Source of the DNA: JL08 sp963765555
GTDB lineage: Bacteria; Pseudomonadota; Alphaproteobacteria; Rhodobacterales; Rhodobacteraceae
DNA length: 64,000 bases
Direction of reading: 5' to 3'
Assembly: GCA_963765555.1 (NCBI GenBank)
Contig: CAVXWX010000004.1
Coordinates: 186,001-250,000, forward strand
The notes under the pieces are model-generated. The model was given only the letters and a program-made list of their open reading frames with translations, searched no databases and was not told where the DNA came from. Positions 54,778-62,946 of this stretch are shown here, piece by piece (within the stretch, counting starts at the first letter, position 1; every line of letters starts with the position of its first letter). Made by a program: the position numbers and the translations under genes.

Positions 54778-54847
54778 GTGAGTGTCCCAGAAAAGTTCGT
54801 TTGCCGTGTTGCGCTGTGTGCAGCGGGGTGTTGTTAACCAGTAACCC

Positions 54848-55039
54848 ATGTGGAATTTGCCTGTGACCAATTTTACCCAGTATTCGGTTCCGCAACATTC
54901 ATCGCAGTATGATGATGTTGATCTTACAGAGCCGATGCGCCCCAGTCGCACAATCAGCATGTCCGATATGCTGGCCATTATAGCGGCGTTCTGTGGTGCA
55001 GTTACGATTTGCACAGTGCTAGTGAAGCTTTGGTTTTAA
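54848..55039 (+). CDS. 63-residue protein with C-terminal membrane helix
   Basis: Hypothetical frame. A polar, Ser/Asp/Gln-rich N-terminal half ends in a strongly hydrophobic helix of about 21 residues (MLAIIAAFCGAVTICTVLVK) at the C-terminus, a tail-anchored pattern. No strong ribosome-binding site precedes the ATG. It lies 70 bases after a promoter and operator related to those of the XRE gene, and before two hairpins. The regulated context is the main reason to accept it. Confidence 0.4.
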   Translation: MWNLPVTNFTQYSVPQHSSQYDDVDLTEPMRPSRTISMSDMLAIIAAFCGAVTICTVLVKLWF

Positions 55040-55160
55040 TATGAGTTCGGGTGTGAAAAAGACGATGTGCAAGATCGGCCCGGCACGTGCAAACGATACT
55101 TTTCGACGTGTTTTGTTAAAGTGTTCGAGTGTTATTGAATTTAAGATGTGCTGAAACCAA

Positions 55161-55188
55161 AAGACACCCTGCCGTGGCAGAGTGTCTT
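55161..55188. terminator. two-part hairpin after the 63-residue frame
   Basis: AAGACAC pairs with GTGTCTT and, inside, CTGCC pairs with GGCAG around GT; only one C-A pair is unmatched. It could end the rightward transcript, though the T-run is better on the minus strand (CTTTTGG). Confidence 0.5.
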
Positions 55189-55229
55189 GGGGTGTAGTTA
55201 GTAACGAGTTTGAAAAAGAGTATTTCTTC

Positions 55230-55255
55230 GTATGGAGAGGGTGGGCTCTCCATAC
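55230..55255. terminator. 10-bp perfect hairpin
   Basis: GTATGGAGAG and CTCTCCATAC with a 6-base loop, followed by TCTTAACTTCTT. Plausible rightward terminator or recombinase accessory site. Confidence 0.5.
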
Positions 55256-55591
55256 TCTTAACTTCTTAGGTCTATGTGGCAAAATTATGGCACATGTGAC
55301 GTTTCCGTTAAAATTTCGTTAGCAAAACACGTCGCGCTGTGGCGCGCGCCCCGTGTCAAACGCCATTTTCAACCCAAACGAGAGCGAAAATGCGCCCAAT
55401 TCCGCACGGCGCGTTCAAAGCAATTCTGTCATTGATTTTAAATGGAGGCGAGTACCGCTAGCTGACCGCTGTCGCAAATTGTCTCCTTTCGGTTTATTTT
55501 CAGTAGTTTGATTGAAATTTCTTGTCCCCACCTGTCGCATGAAATAGCAATAAGTCACATCTTTTTGGATGGGTATTAGTGGGGTAGAAGT

Positions 55592-55617
55592 TTTCGGGGC
55601 AGGTTCGATTCCCGAAA
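55592..55617. repeat. 7-bp inverted repeat next to integrase start
   Basis: TTTCGGG and CCCGAAA flank the 12-base loop GCAGGTTCGATT, 18 bases before the integrase start. The loop contains the TTCGATT of a tRNA T-loop, so it may derive from an attachment site, but no tRNA is attached to it. Confidence 0.35.
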
Positions 55618-55634
55618 TGAACAAGGGATAAGAC

Positions 55635-56900
55635 GTGCCGAAAAGAGCCAAGGAGTTGGGCCCACTAGAAGTCAAGCGGCTCACAAAGCCCGGTGTGCAC
55701 GCTGTGGGCGGTGTCGCAGGGCTCGCCCTCCAGATCACCGGAACCGGTGCGTGCTCCTGGGTGTTTCGCTACCGACATAACGGAAGGCGGCGCGAGGCCG
55801 GTCTCGGACCCTTTCCAGACGTTTCCCTGGCCAAGGCCCGAGAATACGCGCGCGAGGCCCGGGAGCAGTTGCGGAATGGCGTAGACCCCATCGCCGAGCG
55901 ACAGGCAGCGCGCCGAAGACTTCTTACCTTCGCCGAGGCAGTGGAACTCTACGATAAGGAAAAGACGGTCGAGTTCAGTAGCAAGCTACATCGCAAGCAG
56001 TGGCGGGCGTCGCTTGAAAGACATGCCATCCCGACACTCGGTGCCATGGCCGTCACGGACATCGCGCTCCACGACGTACTCGAAACCTTGCGCTTGATCT
56101 GGACGGAAAAGACCGAGACGGCCTCCAAGGTGCGCCAACGGATCGAGCGCGTTTTGGACTACGCGACGGTGGCCGGGCATAGAACTGGGGAAAACCCTGC
56201 AAGATGGCGCGGCAATCTCGACATGATACTGCCTACGCCAACAAAGCTGACAGGCGCTCAAAACTATCCGGCACTAAAACTCAATGACACGGCACGCTGG
56301 TACCGGGCACTACAGACCCGCCAAGGGACAAGCGCGCGGGCCCTTGAGTTTCAAGCGTTGACGGCGTCACGCACCGGTGCCGTTAGGTTTGCGACCTGGG
56401 ACGAGATTGATGCCGAAAAGGGTTTGTGGACGATCCAGCCGGGACGGCAGTCGTCGAAAATCCCGTCGTCCGGCAAACCGCATCGCGTGCCGCTTTCCAG
56501 CCGGGCGTTGAATATAATCGCCGAATTGCCGCGCGCGAAAGGCATCCCAATCGTATTCTGGGCACCGCGGGGCGGGTCGTATTCTGATGCTTCGATCGCC
56601 GCTGTTATGCGAAAGATTCACGCAGCCGACGAGCGAGGTGGCGAGCGAGGGTATCTTGACGCCCAGCTTGGTCGGCCAGCGGTTCCGCACGGGCTTCGGT
56701 CGACGTTTCGAACATGGGTGGCGGAACGGACCCAGTTCGACGGTGACATGGCCGAAATCGCCTTGGCTCACAAGGTGGGGACTAAGGTTCAACAGGCATA
56801 CGATCGTTCGGACCAATTAGAAAAGCGAAGAGAGATGATGGAACGATGGAGTGAGTTTTTATGCGGGGATCAAGCAAAGAAAGACACACAGCGTGGATAA
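55635..56900 (+). CDS. int: tyrosine recombinase/integrase (P4 type, DUF4102 N-terminus)
   Basis: Site-specific integrase of 421 residues, starting at GTG with AAGGG just upstream. The N-terminal DUF4102-type arm-binding region runs to about 90 (REAGLGPFPDVSLAKAREYA), then a SAM-like core-binding domain, then the catalytic domain. Active-site residues are visible: Arg246 in SRTGAVR, His352 and Arg355 in PHGLRSTFR, His379 in ALAHKVG and nucleophile Tyr389 in QQAYDRS. Such integrases move genomic islands and satellite prophages, often into tRNA or ssrA genes. The following gene overlaps its end by 50 bases. Confidence 0.95.
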   Translation: MPKRAKELGPLEVKRLTKPGVHAVGGVAGLALQITGTGACSWVFRYRHNGRRREAGLGPFPDVSLAKAREYAREAREQLRNGVDPIAERQAARRRLLTFAEAVELYDKEKTVEFSSKLHRKQWRASLERHAIPTLGAMAVTDIALHDVLETLRLIWTEKTETASKVRQRIERVLDYATVAGHRTGENPARWRGNLDMILPTPTKLTGAQNYPALKLNDTARWYRALQTRQGTSARALEFQALTASRTGAVRFATWDEIDAEKGLWTIQPGRQSSKIPSSGKPHRVPLSSRALNIIAELPRAKGIPIVFWAPRGGSYSDASIAAVMRKIHAADERGGERGYLDAQLGRPAVPHGLRSTFRTWVAERTQFDGDMAEIALAHKVGTKVQQAYDRSDQLEKRREMMERWSEFLCGDQAKKDTQRG

Positions 56901-57570
56901 ACCTGTGCTTCCAAGAGCAAAATCTGACAATTTCGAGCACCTCTCAAAAAAAGATTACTACATCGCTTGGATGGATGAGCTGGACATCGAGGCGAAACTG
57001 CTGCGTCGATTGGAAAACGAAGATGTGGATACCAGTGGGGACCCCGTCCTGAGCGCAATGCGTGAAGCGCTGCGGGAAATTGATAAGCTGAAAATCGAGG
57101 GGCTCCTGGAGGCAGAGCAAACCCGCTTGCAGCAACTACCTGAAATCATAGATTTAGGTAAAACGTTGGATAGAACGACAACGAGAGTTCAACGGGACTA
57201 TACCGACTTTTTCGAATACTGGGACAACTTGAGACACGGCATGAAAAGCCCGGATCCGGACCAAATGGAAAGGTTTAACAGTTTTGTTGAAGCTGCCGGG
57301 CTTGGACCTAAAAAACCGTGGGAGATTGTCGACCTCATCGCGGTTCTCGAGCCCGCCAAGAGAAAAAAGAAACCCGGCAGAAAGCCCATCGCCAATCCAA
57401 AATGGCGAAACGATGCAATTGAGCTCGACGAGATGTTGGTCTTGGTAGCTGGTGGTATTAGCGCCAAGGCAGCTTCTGAACAGGTTATTAAAGCAAAGGC
57501 CGGGGGCTGGGAGGAAAGCCGTGCGAAAAGGCTCGCGAACTTCTTTCGCGAACGCCAAAAGCTGAGGTAA
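56851..57570 (+). CDS. hypothetical island protein with AT-hook-like segment
   Basis: A 239-residue protein I do not recognise, starting at GTG within the integrase gene; a later start, for example the Met at residue 41, cannot be ruled out. The first 130 residues are charged and probably helical. Residues about 170-180 read KRKKKPGRKPI, similar to an AT-hook or NLS-like DNA contact. The C-terminal 60 residues (AGGISAKAASEQVIKAKAGG then EESRAKRLANFF) look like a small helical DNA-binding unit. Position between the integrase and AlpA-like genes suggests a regulatory or excision role. Confidence 0.6.
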   Translation: MSFYAGIKQRKTHSVDKPVLPRAKSDNFEHLSKKDYYIAWMDELDIEAKLLRRLENEDVDTSGDPVLSAMREALREIDKLKIEGLLEAEQTRLQQLPEIIDLGKTLDRTTTRVQRDYTDFFEYWDNLRHGMKSPDPDQMERFNSFVEAAGLGPKKPWEIVDLIAVLEPAKRKKKPGRKPIANPKWRNDAIELDEMLVLVAGGISAKAASEQVIKAKAGGWEESRAKRLANFFRERQKLR

Positions 57571-57652
57571 TTTTTTAGCTTCTATTTGTTTACTTTGCGC
57601 GGGCCGCAACCAATCGCCATCTTGTTCATTAGAGCAACAAGAGGCGAAACCG

Positions 57653-57838
57653 ATGAACGAAACGTATCTTTCCGACTGTGATCTAGCTGATCGCTTCAAT
57701 GTTACGCGACAAACAGTGTGGCGCTGGCATAGAGCAAATGCCGGGTTTCCGCGCGCGATTTCTTTGTCTCCTGGGTGTACCCGTTGGAAGCTATCGTCAA
57801 TTGAGAGTTGGGAAAATAGTCGTGCGGAGGCTTCCTAA
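57653..57838 (+). CDS. AlpA-type helix-turn-helix protein
   Basis: A 61-residue DNA-binding protein with a MerR/excisionase-type winged helix: YLSDCDLADRFNVTRQTVWR (about 5-24), then GFPRAISLSPGCTRW in which the wing contacts DNA. AlpA-like proteins turn on island integrases or act as excisionases. AGAGG precedes the ATG. It fits the P4-like layout between integrase and replication-type genes. Confidence 0.82.
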   Translation: MNETYLSDCDLADRFNVTRQTVWRWHRANAGFPRAISLSPGCTRWKLSSIESWENSRAEAS

Positions 57839-57969
57839 CGAGAGGCAACGTGATCCAGACAGGTGATCCTGCACCTAAACAGTGATGAAGGCTGAATAGA
57901 CGCCTGCACTGTTTCACCAAAACCCATCGCTAGAAAACTAGCACATCAAGAAATTGCTGGAGCAAAGTA

Positions 57970-59493
57970 ATGCAAACTATCAAGTTATGCACAGGGGCGA
58001 GACGTGTCTCGTCCTCCCAATCTGAACCAACCCCACTTTTTGGGGAATTAAGAGAGGCGGAGACAGCGCCTTGGAAGGCGCTTGGTCCTTTGGCTGACCC
58101 GGTCAAAGCCATCGCAACATTGACACAAGCGCCACCAGTGATCGCGATGCAAAGCGTCTTGGCTGTGGTGAGTGCCGTTATTCAGGGGCATGCGGACGTC
58201 GAGACTCTTTGCGGACCTGCACCTGCAAGTTTGTTCTTACTTACAATCGCCCAATCCGGAGAGCGCAAGTCAGGTTGCGACGGGCTGGCAACAGCAGCGA
58301 TCAGAAAAGTTGACCAAGAGCGCGCACATCGGCATCGCCATGAAAAGCGCGTGTTTGATGTCGATCTTGCAGAGTTCCTGAAGGGGAAAAGACGTAAACC
58401 GCTGGGTGATTTCGATGTCATTGACGATGAGTTGAGAGATCCCACTTCCGATTTGGCGCCAGAGCCACCACTTACGCCCAATATTTTGATCAGTGACGTG
58501 ACCATCGAAGGTCTACACAAAAGACTGGAGACCGGCACACCGTCTGTCGCGGTCATGACGGATGAAGGGGGGCAATTTTTTGGCGGCCACAGTATGAAGC
58601 GGGAAAACGCGCTTAAGACCGCTGCCGGGTTCTCCAAGCTTTGGGATGGATCTCCTTTGAGTAAGAGCCGGGCATCCTCTGATCCGTGTATGCTTTATGG
58701 CAAACGGGTTACATTGCATCTCATGATCCAGCCGGGCGTCGCTCACAGTGTTTTGGGGGACGCGATGATGAAAGATCAGGGTCTTTTGTCGCGTGTTTTG
58801 ATCGCATGGCCTGACAGTCAGATCGGATCGCGGTTTTTGCATAAAGATCCGGCGCGCCTTGCGGCGGAAGCCGAAGCCAAGGCAATTCTGTCAAAATTTA
58901 ATGCGCGCATTACTCAGCTTCTGAATTTGGACTTGCCAATTCACAGGGATACTCGCGCGGATCTGGACCCGCGTCATCTCACTCTGTCTGAACCTTCGCG
59001 TGAACGACTTGAAGCGTTCTACAATCGTGTGGAGCAGGCCTCTAACAAAGGGGAGGCTTTTGAGTACATGACGGGTTTTGCGGCGAAGGCGCCTGAGATG
59101 GCAGCCCGGATTGCTGGTATCCAAACACTTTATGCTGATGAGAACGCGACCGAGATTACCGCCGAAATGATGTCAAATGGCATAGACTTGATGGACTGGT
59201 ACCTGTCAGAAATGCAGCGCATCATGAACACTGGTCGACCAGATGAAGACCTCTGTGCAGCTGACGAACTCAGGCTGTGGCTGCTTGGTCATTATGGCAA
59301 TGAGTGTATCGACAAGCGCACCATGATGAATCGTGGCCCTGGTCATCTACGGGATGGGAACACCCTAAGTCGCTGCATCCAAAAGCTGGAAGAGCACGGT
59401 TGGCTCGTCCGGGGGGAGGGGCGCGAGGAGATCAACGGTGTTGTGAGTAAAACGTTCTGGCATGTGGTGCGTCCAGAGGCTTCCGCCACATGA
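57970..59493 (+). CDS. YfjI-family (DUF3987) island protein
   Basis: A 507-residue protein of the YfjI/DUF3987 group, found on cryptic prophages and islands and related to primase-helicase C-terminal ATPase domains. A P-loop-like stretch SGERKSGCDGLA is near residues 96-107; LISDVTIEGLHKRLETG and VMTDEGGQFFGGHS are family blocks, and LLSRVLIAWPDSQIGSRF is the middle conserved block. A C-terminal winged-helix-like part (RCIQKLEEHGWL) follows. GGAG precedes the start. Probably a replication or maintenance gene for the element. Confidence 0.85.
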   Translation: MQTIKLCTGARRVSSSQSEPTPLFGELREAETAPWKALGPLADPVKAIATLTQAPPVIAMQSVLAVVSAVIQGHADVETLCGPAPASLFLLTIAQSGERKSGCDGLATAAIRKVDQERAHRHRHEKRVFDVDLAEFLKGKRRKPLGDFDVIDDELRDPTSDLAPEPPLTPNILISDVTIEGLHKRLETGTPSVAVMTDEGGQFFGGHSMKRENALKTAAGFSKLWDGSPLSKSRASSDPCMLYGKRVTLHLMIQPGVAHSVLGDAMMKDQGLLSRVLIAWPDSQIGSRFLHKDPARLAAEAEAKAILSKFNARITQLLNLDLPIHRDTRADLDPRHLTLSEPSRERLEAFYNRVEQASNKGEAFEYMTGFAAKAPEMAARIAGIQTLYADENATEITAEMMSNGIDLMDWYLSEMQRIMNTGRPDEDLCAADELRLWLLGHYGNECIDKRTMMNRGPGHLRDGNTLSRCIQKLEEHGWLVRGEGREEINGVVSKTFWHVVRPEASAT

Positions 59494-59768
59494 CTCCGGC
59501 CGGTATCGCGCGTGTGCTGGCCTGCTTTGAAAATGCCGAGGATATCTTTCCGGTCAGTGAAACTGAAAAGGGCCGGCGGGATTCAATGCGATTCCCCCGG
59601 TGCACTTTGTTGCAAATGTCGCAATTGCCGCAACCCCAAACGCCTGCATGCACACCATTCTCAGACCAAGAGGACGCATTCGAAGAGAGGGCGGCGATCA
59701 TAGAGTATGAAGCTGGAATACCACGGCCTTTGGCAGAGTTTCTTGCGAAAAAAGGGCAGGTGGGGTGA
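59490..59768 (+). CDS. small island protein after yfjI
   Basis: A 92-residue frame overlapping the YfjI stop by 4 bases (ATGA). The C-terminal part DAFEERAAIIEYEAGIPRPL followed by AEFLAKKG resembles short proteins at the same place in alphaproteobacterial islands. The middle is less clear. No enzymatic motif; it probably acts with YfjI. Confidence 0.55.
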   Translation: MTPAGIARVLACFENAEDIFPVSETEKGRRDSMRFPRCTLLQMSQLPQPQTPACTPFSDQEDAFEERAAIIEYEAGIPRPLAEFLAKKGQVG

Positions 59769-59995
59769 GTGAAGCAATGAGGATGAGATGGGTGTTTGGT
59801 TTGGGTGTACTGGTTGCACTGCGCCGTACGCGTTTTTCTTACACAATGGGCGGCAAGCGGACCTTAGATGCGGCCGTATCCAACTTCTGCTGTGCAGACG
59901 AAGCCCCAATTCGCTGCACCTTCAGTAATGTCCGGAACCTGAGCATAGCGGTCACGTTATTCGACTCCGGAGGAGGGAAGGTTACACAGGAATGA
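59765..59995 (+). CDS. doubtful 76-residue frame at island end
   Basis: Open frame starting at GTG in the stop of the previous gene. Arg- and Cys-containing, with no recognised domain. Overlap supports translation, but composition does not. May be a chance frame or a remnant at the right end of the element. Confidence 0.25.
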   Translation: MSEAMRMRWVFGLGVLVALRRTRFSYTMGGKRTLDAAVSNFCCADEAPIRCTFSNVRNLSIAVTLFDSGGGKVTQE

Positions 59996-60033
59996 CTCCT
60001 GAAGATTTTCGGAGGCGATCAACCAATGCGTTC

Positions 60034-60906
60034 TCAAAGTCCGTTGGGTGATGGGAGTTCGCTGGTCACAATTCCAAGCGTTCGGATCAACGTACGATCC
60101 ATCAGTGGGATGGTAACAAGACCGGGAAGTTCGCAGACTTTTGCAGCGCCTTCTGGAACCACGGCCACGCCCAGGTTCTGACGGATCATCTGGAAGCCCG
60201 TTACCAGTTGCCGTACTTCTGCAATAGTCTTCGGTTCGACCCCGGTTCTTTTCGCGATGGCTGTCAGCCAGTCGTGTGAGGTTGTGCCGAACGGAAACCG
60301 GATCATCGGTTGCGAGACTATGGCGTGGTCATCAATTTCGGTCTCTTTGGCCAAAGCATTGTGTTCAGACATCACGACACAGGCATAATCCTGATGCAGC
60401 GCTTCAAAGTGCAATCCAGGCGACGGAACAAATACACTGGTGATCCCAAAATCAATATCCCCGTCACGGACCAAGCGAAAACTCTCCTCGTCGTCGATTT
60501 CCGAAATGTCGAGGATGTGGTTCGGATAGCTCTCTCGCACCACCTGAAAGGCTGGTGCCGCAAACAGAGAAGCATAGGACGCTGGGCTTGCGATCCGGAG
60601 AATTTGCTCCGCCCCCTGGCCGAGCGAGGCCAATTGATCGAGGATGGCGCCGTTGCTTGATAGGAATTGGCGAAAGGCCGGCAGCAATGCTGCCGCACCG
60701 GGAGAAAGCCTCAGCCCCTCTTTGTCTCGCACCAACAGATCAATCCCTAACTGCTCCTCCAACTGTTTGACGTGTTGTGAGACGGCAGGCTGCGTCAGAT
60801 CAAGCGCCTTGGCAGCAACTGAAAAGGAACAGTGCTCTGCCACCGCAAGCAGGCTACGGACACGTCGCACCGACAGCTCTTCGCGCCTCGATCCGGAGAT
60901 AAGCAC
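60034..60906 (-). CDS. LysR-type transcriptional regulator
   Basis: A 290-residue regulator. I choose the GTG at 60906, which has GGAG 8 bases upstream; an ATG at 60930 has none. The winged helix is at the N-terminus (SLLAVAEHCSFSVAAKALDL then TQPAVSQHVKQLEEQLG). The rest is a periplasmic-binding-like effector domain. It is divergent from the racemase-family gene, with the operator at 60941-60972 between, so it should control that gene and itself. The effector could be an amino acid or dipeptide product. Confidence 0.92.
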   Translation of the reverse strand: MLISGSRREELSVRRVRSLLAVAEHCSFSVAAKALDLTQPAVSQHVKQLEEQLGIDLLVRDKEGLRLSPGAAALLPAFRQFLSSNGAILDQLASLGQGAEQILRIASPASYASLFAAPAFQVVRESYPNHILDISEIDDEESFRLVRDGDIDFGITSVFVPSPGLHFEALHQDYACVVMSEHNALAKETEIDDHAIVSQPMIRFPFGTTSHDWLTAIAKRTGVEPKTIAEVRQLVTGFQMIRQNLGVAVVPEGAAKVCELPGLVTIPLMDRTLIRTLGIVTSELPSPNGL

Positions 60907-60940
60907 TTTCGATTCTCCATAATAAAACATTATTTTTTTT

Positions 60941-60972
60941 GAATTGTATAAGAGAGTATCGGAATACAATTC
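60941..60972. promoter_or_regulatory. LysR operator
   Basis: GAATTGTA and TACAATTC, perfect 8-bp arms with a 16-base spacer, fill the 89-base gap between the LysR and racemase starts. The inner TTGTAT...ATACAA form is the usual T-N-A LysR box style. Confidence 0.65.
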
Positions 60973-60995
60973 GCAAGACTACGAGGAGTTTTTTT

Positions 60996-61778
60996 ATGTC
61001 AGCTCGCGATCCGGCCATTCAGCGCATTCACGCCCGAAAAAACCACTGCTGCTATGGCATGGGACTGGGAATTATCATTCTGGATGACGTCTATCCAGGG
61101 TTTCCCGGAGATGTGCGCAACGCTAGCGCCTATCCATTCCCGATCCAGTACGAAATCGCGGAAGGCGTCGATATCAAGAAGCTTGTCCGGGGAGAAAACA
61201 AGGAGGAGTTACTGGAGCCGGTGCTCACTGCCGCAAGGAAACTTGAACGCATGGGATGCCGTGCGATTGCTGCGGAATGCGGCTACTTCGCGTGGTTCCA
61301 GAAAGAAATCGCCGCGGCTGTGAATGTCCCGGTGTTCGCGTCAAGCCTGTTGCAGGTGCCGTTGGCCCAAACGATTATCGGTGACGACAAGGTTGTCGGC
61401 ATTCTTGTCGCCGAGAGCGACGAATTATACGATCGGCACCTCACCTCTGTTCGGGTACAGTTGGGGTCGAGCTATGTGGTCCAAGGAGCAAAGGACGGTG
61501 GAAAATGCCCGCAGTTCGACAGCTTGTGGACCAAGGATTTGCGGCCTGATATTCCCACTGCCGGTTACGCCAAGGCCGAGCACGATTTAGTATCCGTCGC
61601 AAAAGATTTTGCCGCCGCGCAACCGTCAATGGGCGCGATGGTCCTTGAATGCACAGGATTCCAACCCTTTGCTCGTGCGATCCAGCGGGAAATTGAGATG
61701 CCGGTGTTTAGTTGGTCGACGTTGCTCGACTATGCTTATTCAGTCGCAGCACACCGCGATTTCTATGGGCATGTGTAG
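60996..61778 (+). CDS. Asp/Glu/hydantoin racemase-family protein
   Basis: A 260-residue member of the Asp/Glu racemase superfamily. GAGGAG before the ATG at 60996 fixes the start. The two catalytic-type cysteines of the fold are seen in AIAAECGYFAWFQ and VLECTGFQPFA. Each follows a hydrophobic strand as in the duplicated fold. Members racemise amino acids, or isomerise or decarboxylate small acids, so exact chemistry is open. Divergent from LysR; an isoaspartyl dipeptidase lies 1.2 kb downstream, making aspartate or isoaspartate metabolism plausible. Confidence 0.82.
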   Translation: MSARDPAIQRIHARKNHCCYGMGLGIIILDDVYPGFPGDVRNASAYPFPIQYEIAEGVDIKKLVRGENKEELLEPVLTAARKLERMGCRAIAAECGYFAWFQKEIAAAVNVPVFASSLLQVPLAQTIIGDDKVVGILVAESDELYDRHLTSVRVQLGSSYVVQGAKDGGKCPQFDSLWTKDLRPDIPTAGYAKAEHDLVSVAKDFAAAQPSMGAMVLECTGFQPFARAIQREIEMPVFSWSTLLDYAYSVAAHRDFYGHV

Positions 61779-62074
61779 TATCTCAACGATCCAGATTCGC
61801 CTTAACTCCACGGCAATTCCAGAACCAACACCCAAGGCCTGCCAATGGTTGCAATACGGCGCATAGGGCCCATTGATCCCAGTCGCAGCATTAGACAAAG
61901 AGGGCTCAAAGCGGAAGTTCACAGGTTTTTGGCGAGTGTCTGCTGTGTCGCGTCAAGCCGCCGTTAGCGACTGAAAATTCGAAACTTTTGTTCCGAATGG
62001 CTGCTTTTACCGGCACCAGACGTTCGCTGCCTCTGTATTAATGACCGCCTTGCGGACTTTTCGGATTATCTAGG
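61779..62074. other. gene-free gap
   Basis: About 296 bases between the facing racemase and HCCA-isomerase-like genes. No convincing gene or hairpin. It may hold remnants of decayed coding DNA. Confidence 0.4.
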
Positions 62075-62665
62075 TTAGTTTCGATTGGCCCAAAGCAACG
62101 CGTCCTCAAGTCGGTCGTCACCCCAGAACACCTCGCCATCGACTACAAATGTGGGTGAGCCGAATACGCCAATCTCCTTCGCTTCATCGGTGGCTTGTGC
62201 AAGGGCATCAATAATCCGTTCAGACTGAGCCGCCGCCAAAACACGATTTGGATCGCAACCGATTTCTTCCAAGCTTCCAGTGAGGTTTGGTTCCTCGCCA
62301 GCCGGTTCGCCACGTTCGAACCAGCGCCGATAAGTGGCGCGGGTGTAGTCTGACACCCAACCTTCCTCGACCCCAAGCGCTGCGATCTGGTTGGCAAGCA
62401 CAAGGCCGGGTATCGGATAGGGTGCCGGTATTTGCGGGGAAAGACCATATCGACCAGCGCGACGCTCAATATCGCGCCACATGTAGGCCGTCTTCACAGG
62501 TTTGTCCTTGAACGGGATATTGTTCTGCTCGATCATAACGCGCCGGACGTTGAACGGGCGCCACCGAATTTCAACACCGAGTGCTCTTTCAACTTCGGGA
62601 AGCCGCATTACCGTCAGGTAGCTGTAGGTGCTTCCGATCGAATACCAAAACTCAATTTTCACCAT
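62075..62665 (-). CDS. 2-hydroxychromene-2-carboxylate isomerase/DsbA-family protein
   Basis: Thioredoxin-fold protein of 196 residues, kappa-class GST/HCCA-isomerase type. The N-terminus has FWYSIGSTYSYLTVMRLPEV, with the Ser that takes the place of the DsbA Cys pair; GVFGSPTFVVDGEVFWGDDRL near the C-terminus is the cis-Pro/substrate region (this stretch spans residues about 166-186). Relatives act in naphthalene-type degradation with glutathione or as glutathione transferases. The gene lies alone on the minus strand between the racemase and isoaspartyl dipeptidase genes; no aromatic pathway genes are near. Confidence 0.85.
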   Translation of the reverse strand: MVKIEFWYSIGSTYSYLTVMRLPEVERALGVEIRWRPFNVRRVMIEQNNIPFKDKPVKTAYMWRDIERRAGRYGLSPQIPAPYPIPGLVLANQIAALGVEEGWVSDYTRATYRRWFERGEPAGEEPNLTGSLEEIGCDPNRVLAAAQSERIIDALAQATDEAKEIGVFGSPTFVVDGEVFWGDDRLEDALLWANRN

Positions 62666-62946
62666 GTCGCACCCCTAATCCGGTATTTTCTATTCCTGTT
62701 TACATTAAAGACAATCGTCGGGCTATCCGCCCCCAAAAGGCCCGCTTTGGGCTGTGGTTTCAACGGGTCGCTGCGACTTGCGCCGATGACTGCTGTGCCG
62801 GACAAACCTTCCAGCCGCTTGCTTTTCCTCAAGGTCCGCCGCTGGCCTCAGAACGACATCTGTGCTTTCTGCGAAATTGGGGATGGTTCTTTTGCTGTCT
62901 TTTGGTGCAAGAAAGGATGTCTTCGCTCCTAATACGGATATGAAAC
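62666..62946. other. gene-free gap before isoaspartyl dipeptidase
   Basis: About 280 bases. Frames here lack starts and family features. It must contain the promoter for the dipeptidase gene. Nothing else can be supported. Confidence 0.4.

Larger units (their letters stand above)
54356..54847. other. control region with operators, promoters and RNA stem
   Basis: About 490 bases without a large gene. It contains three related palindromes, a 16-bp inverted repeat at 54478-54541 and at least two promoter-like pairs. AT content is high compared with the core genes. No tRNA fold or protein frame is convincing. Confidence 0.5.
55040..55634. other. gene-free stretch upstream of integrase
   Basis: About 595 bases with three perfect or near-perfect hairpins (55161, 55230, 55592) and AT-rich spacers. 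No complete tRNA fold and no credible protein frame. It probably contains the left end of the integrated element. Confidence 0.5.

Noticed and set aside
55590..55625. tRNA-like string GGTTCGATTCCCG upstream of the integrase
   Set aside because: It resembles a T-arm loop, but no acceptor, D-arm or anticodon-arm sequence can be folded around it, so I do not call a tRNA.
62581..62943. 120-codon frame before the isoaspartyl dipeptidase
   Set aside because: Cys- and Arg-rich with no family features and overlapping the HCCA-isomerase-like gene start; probably chance.
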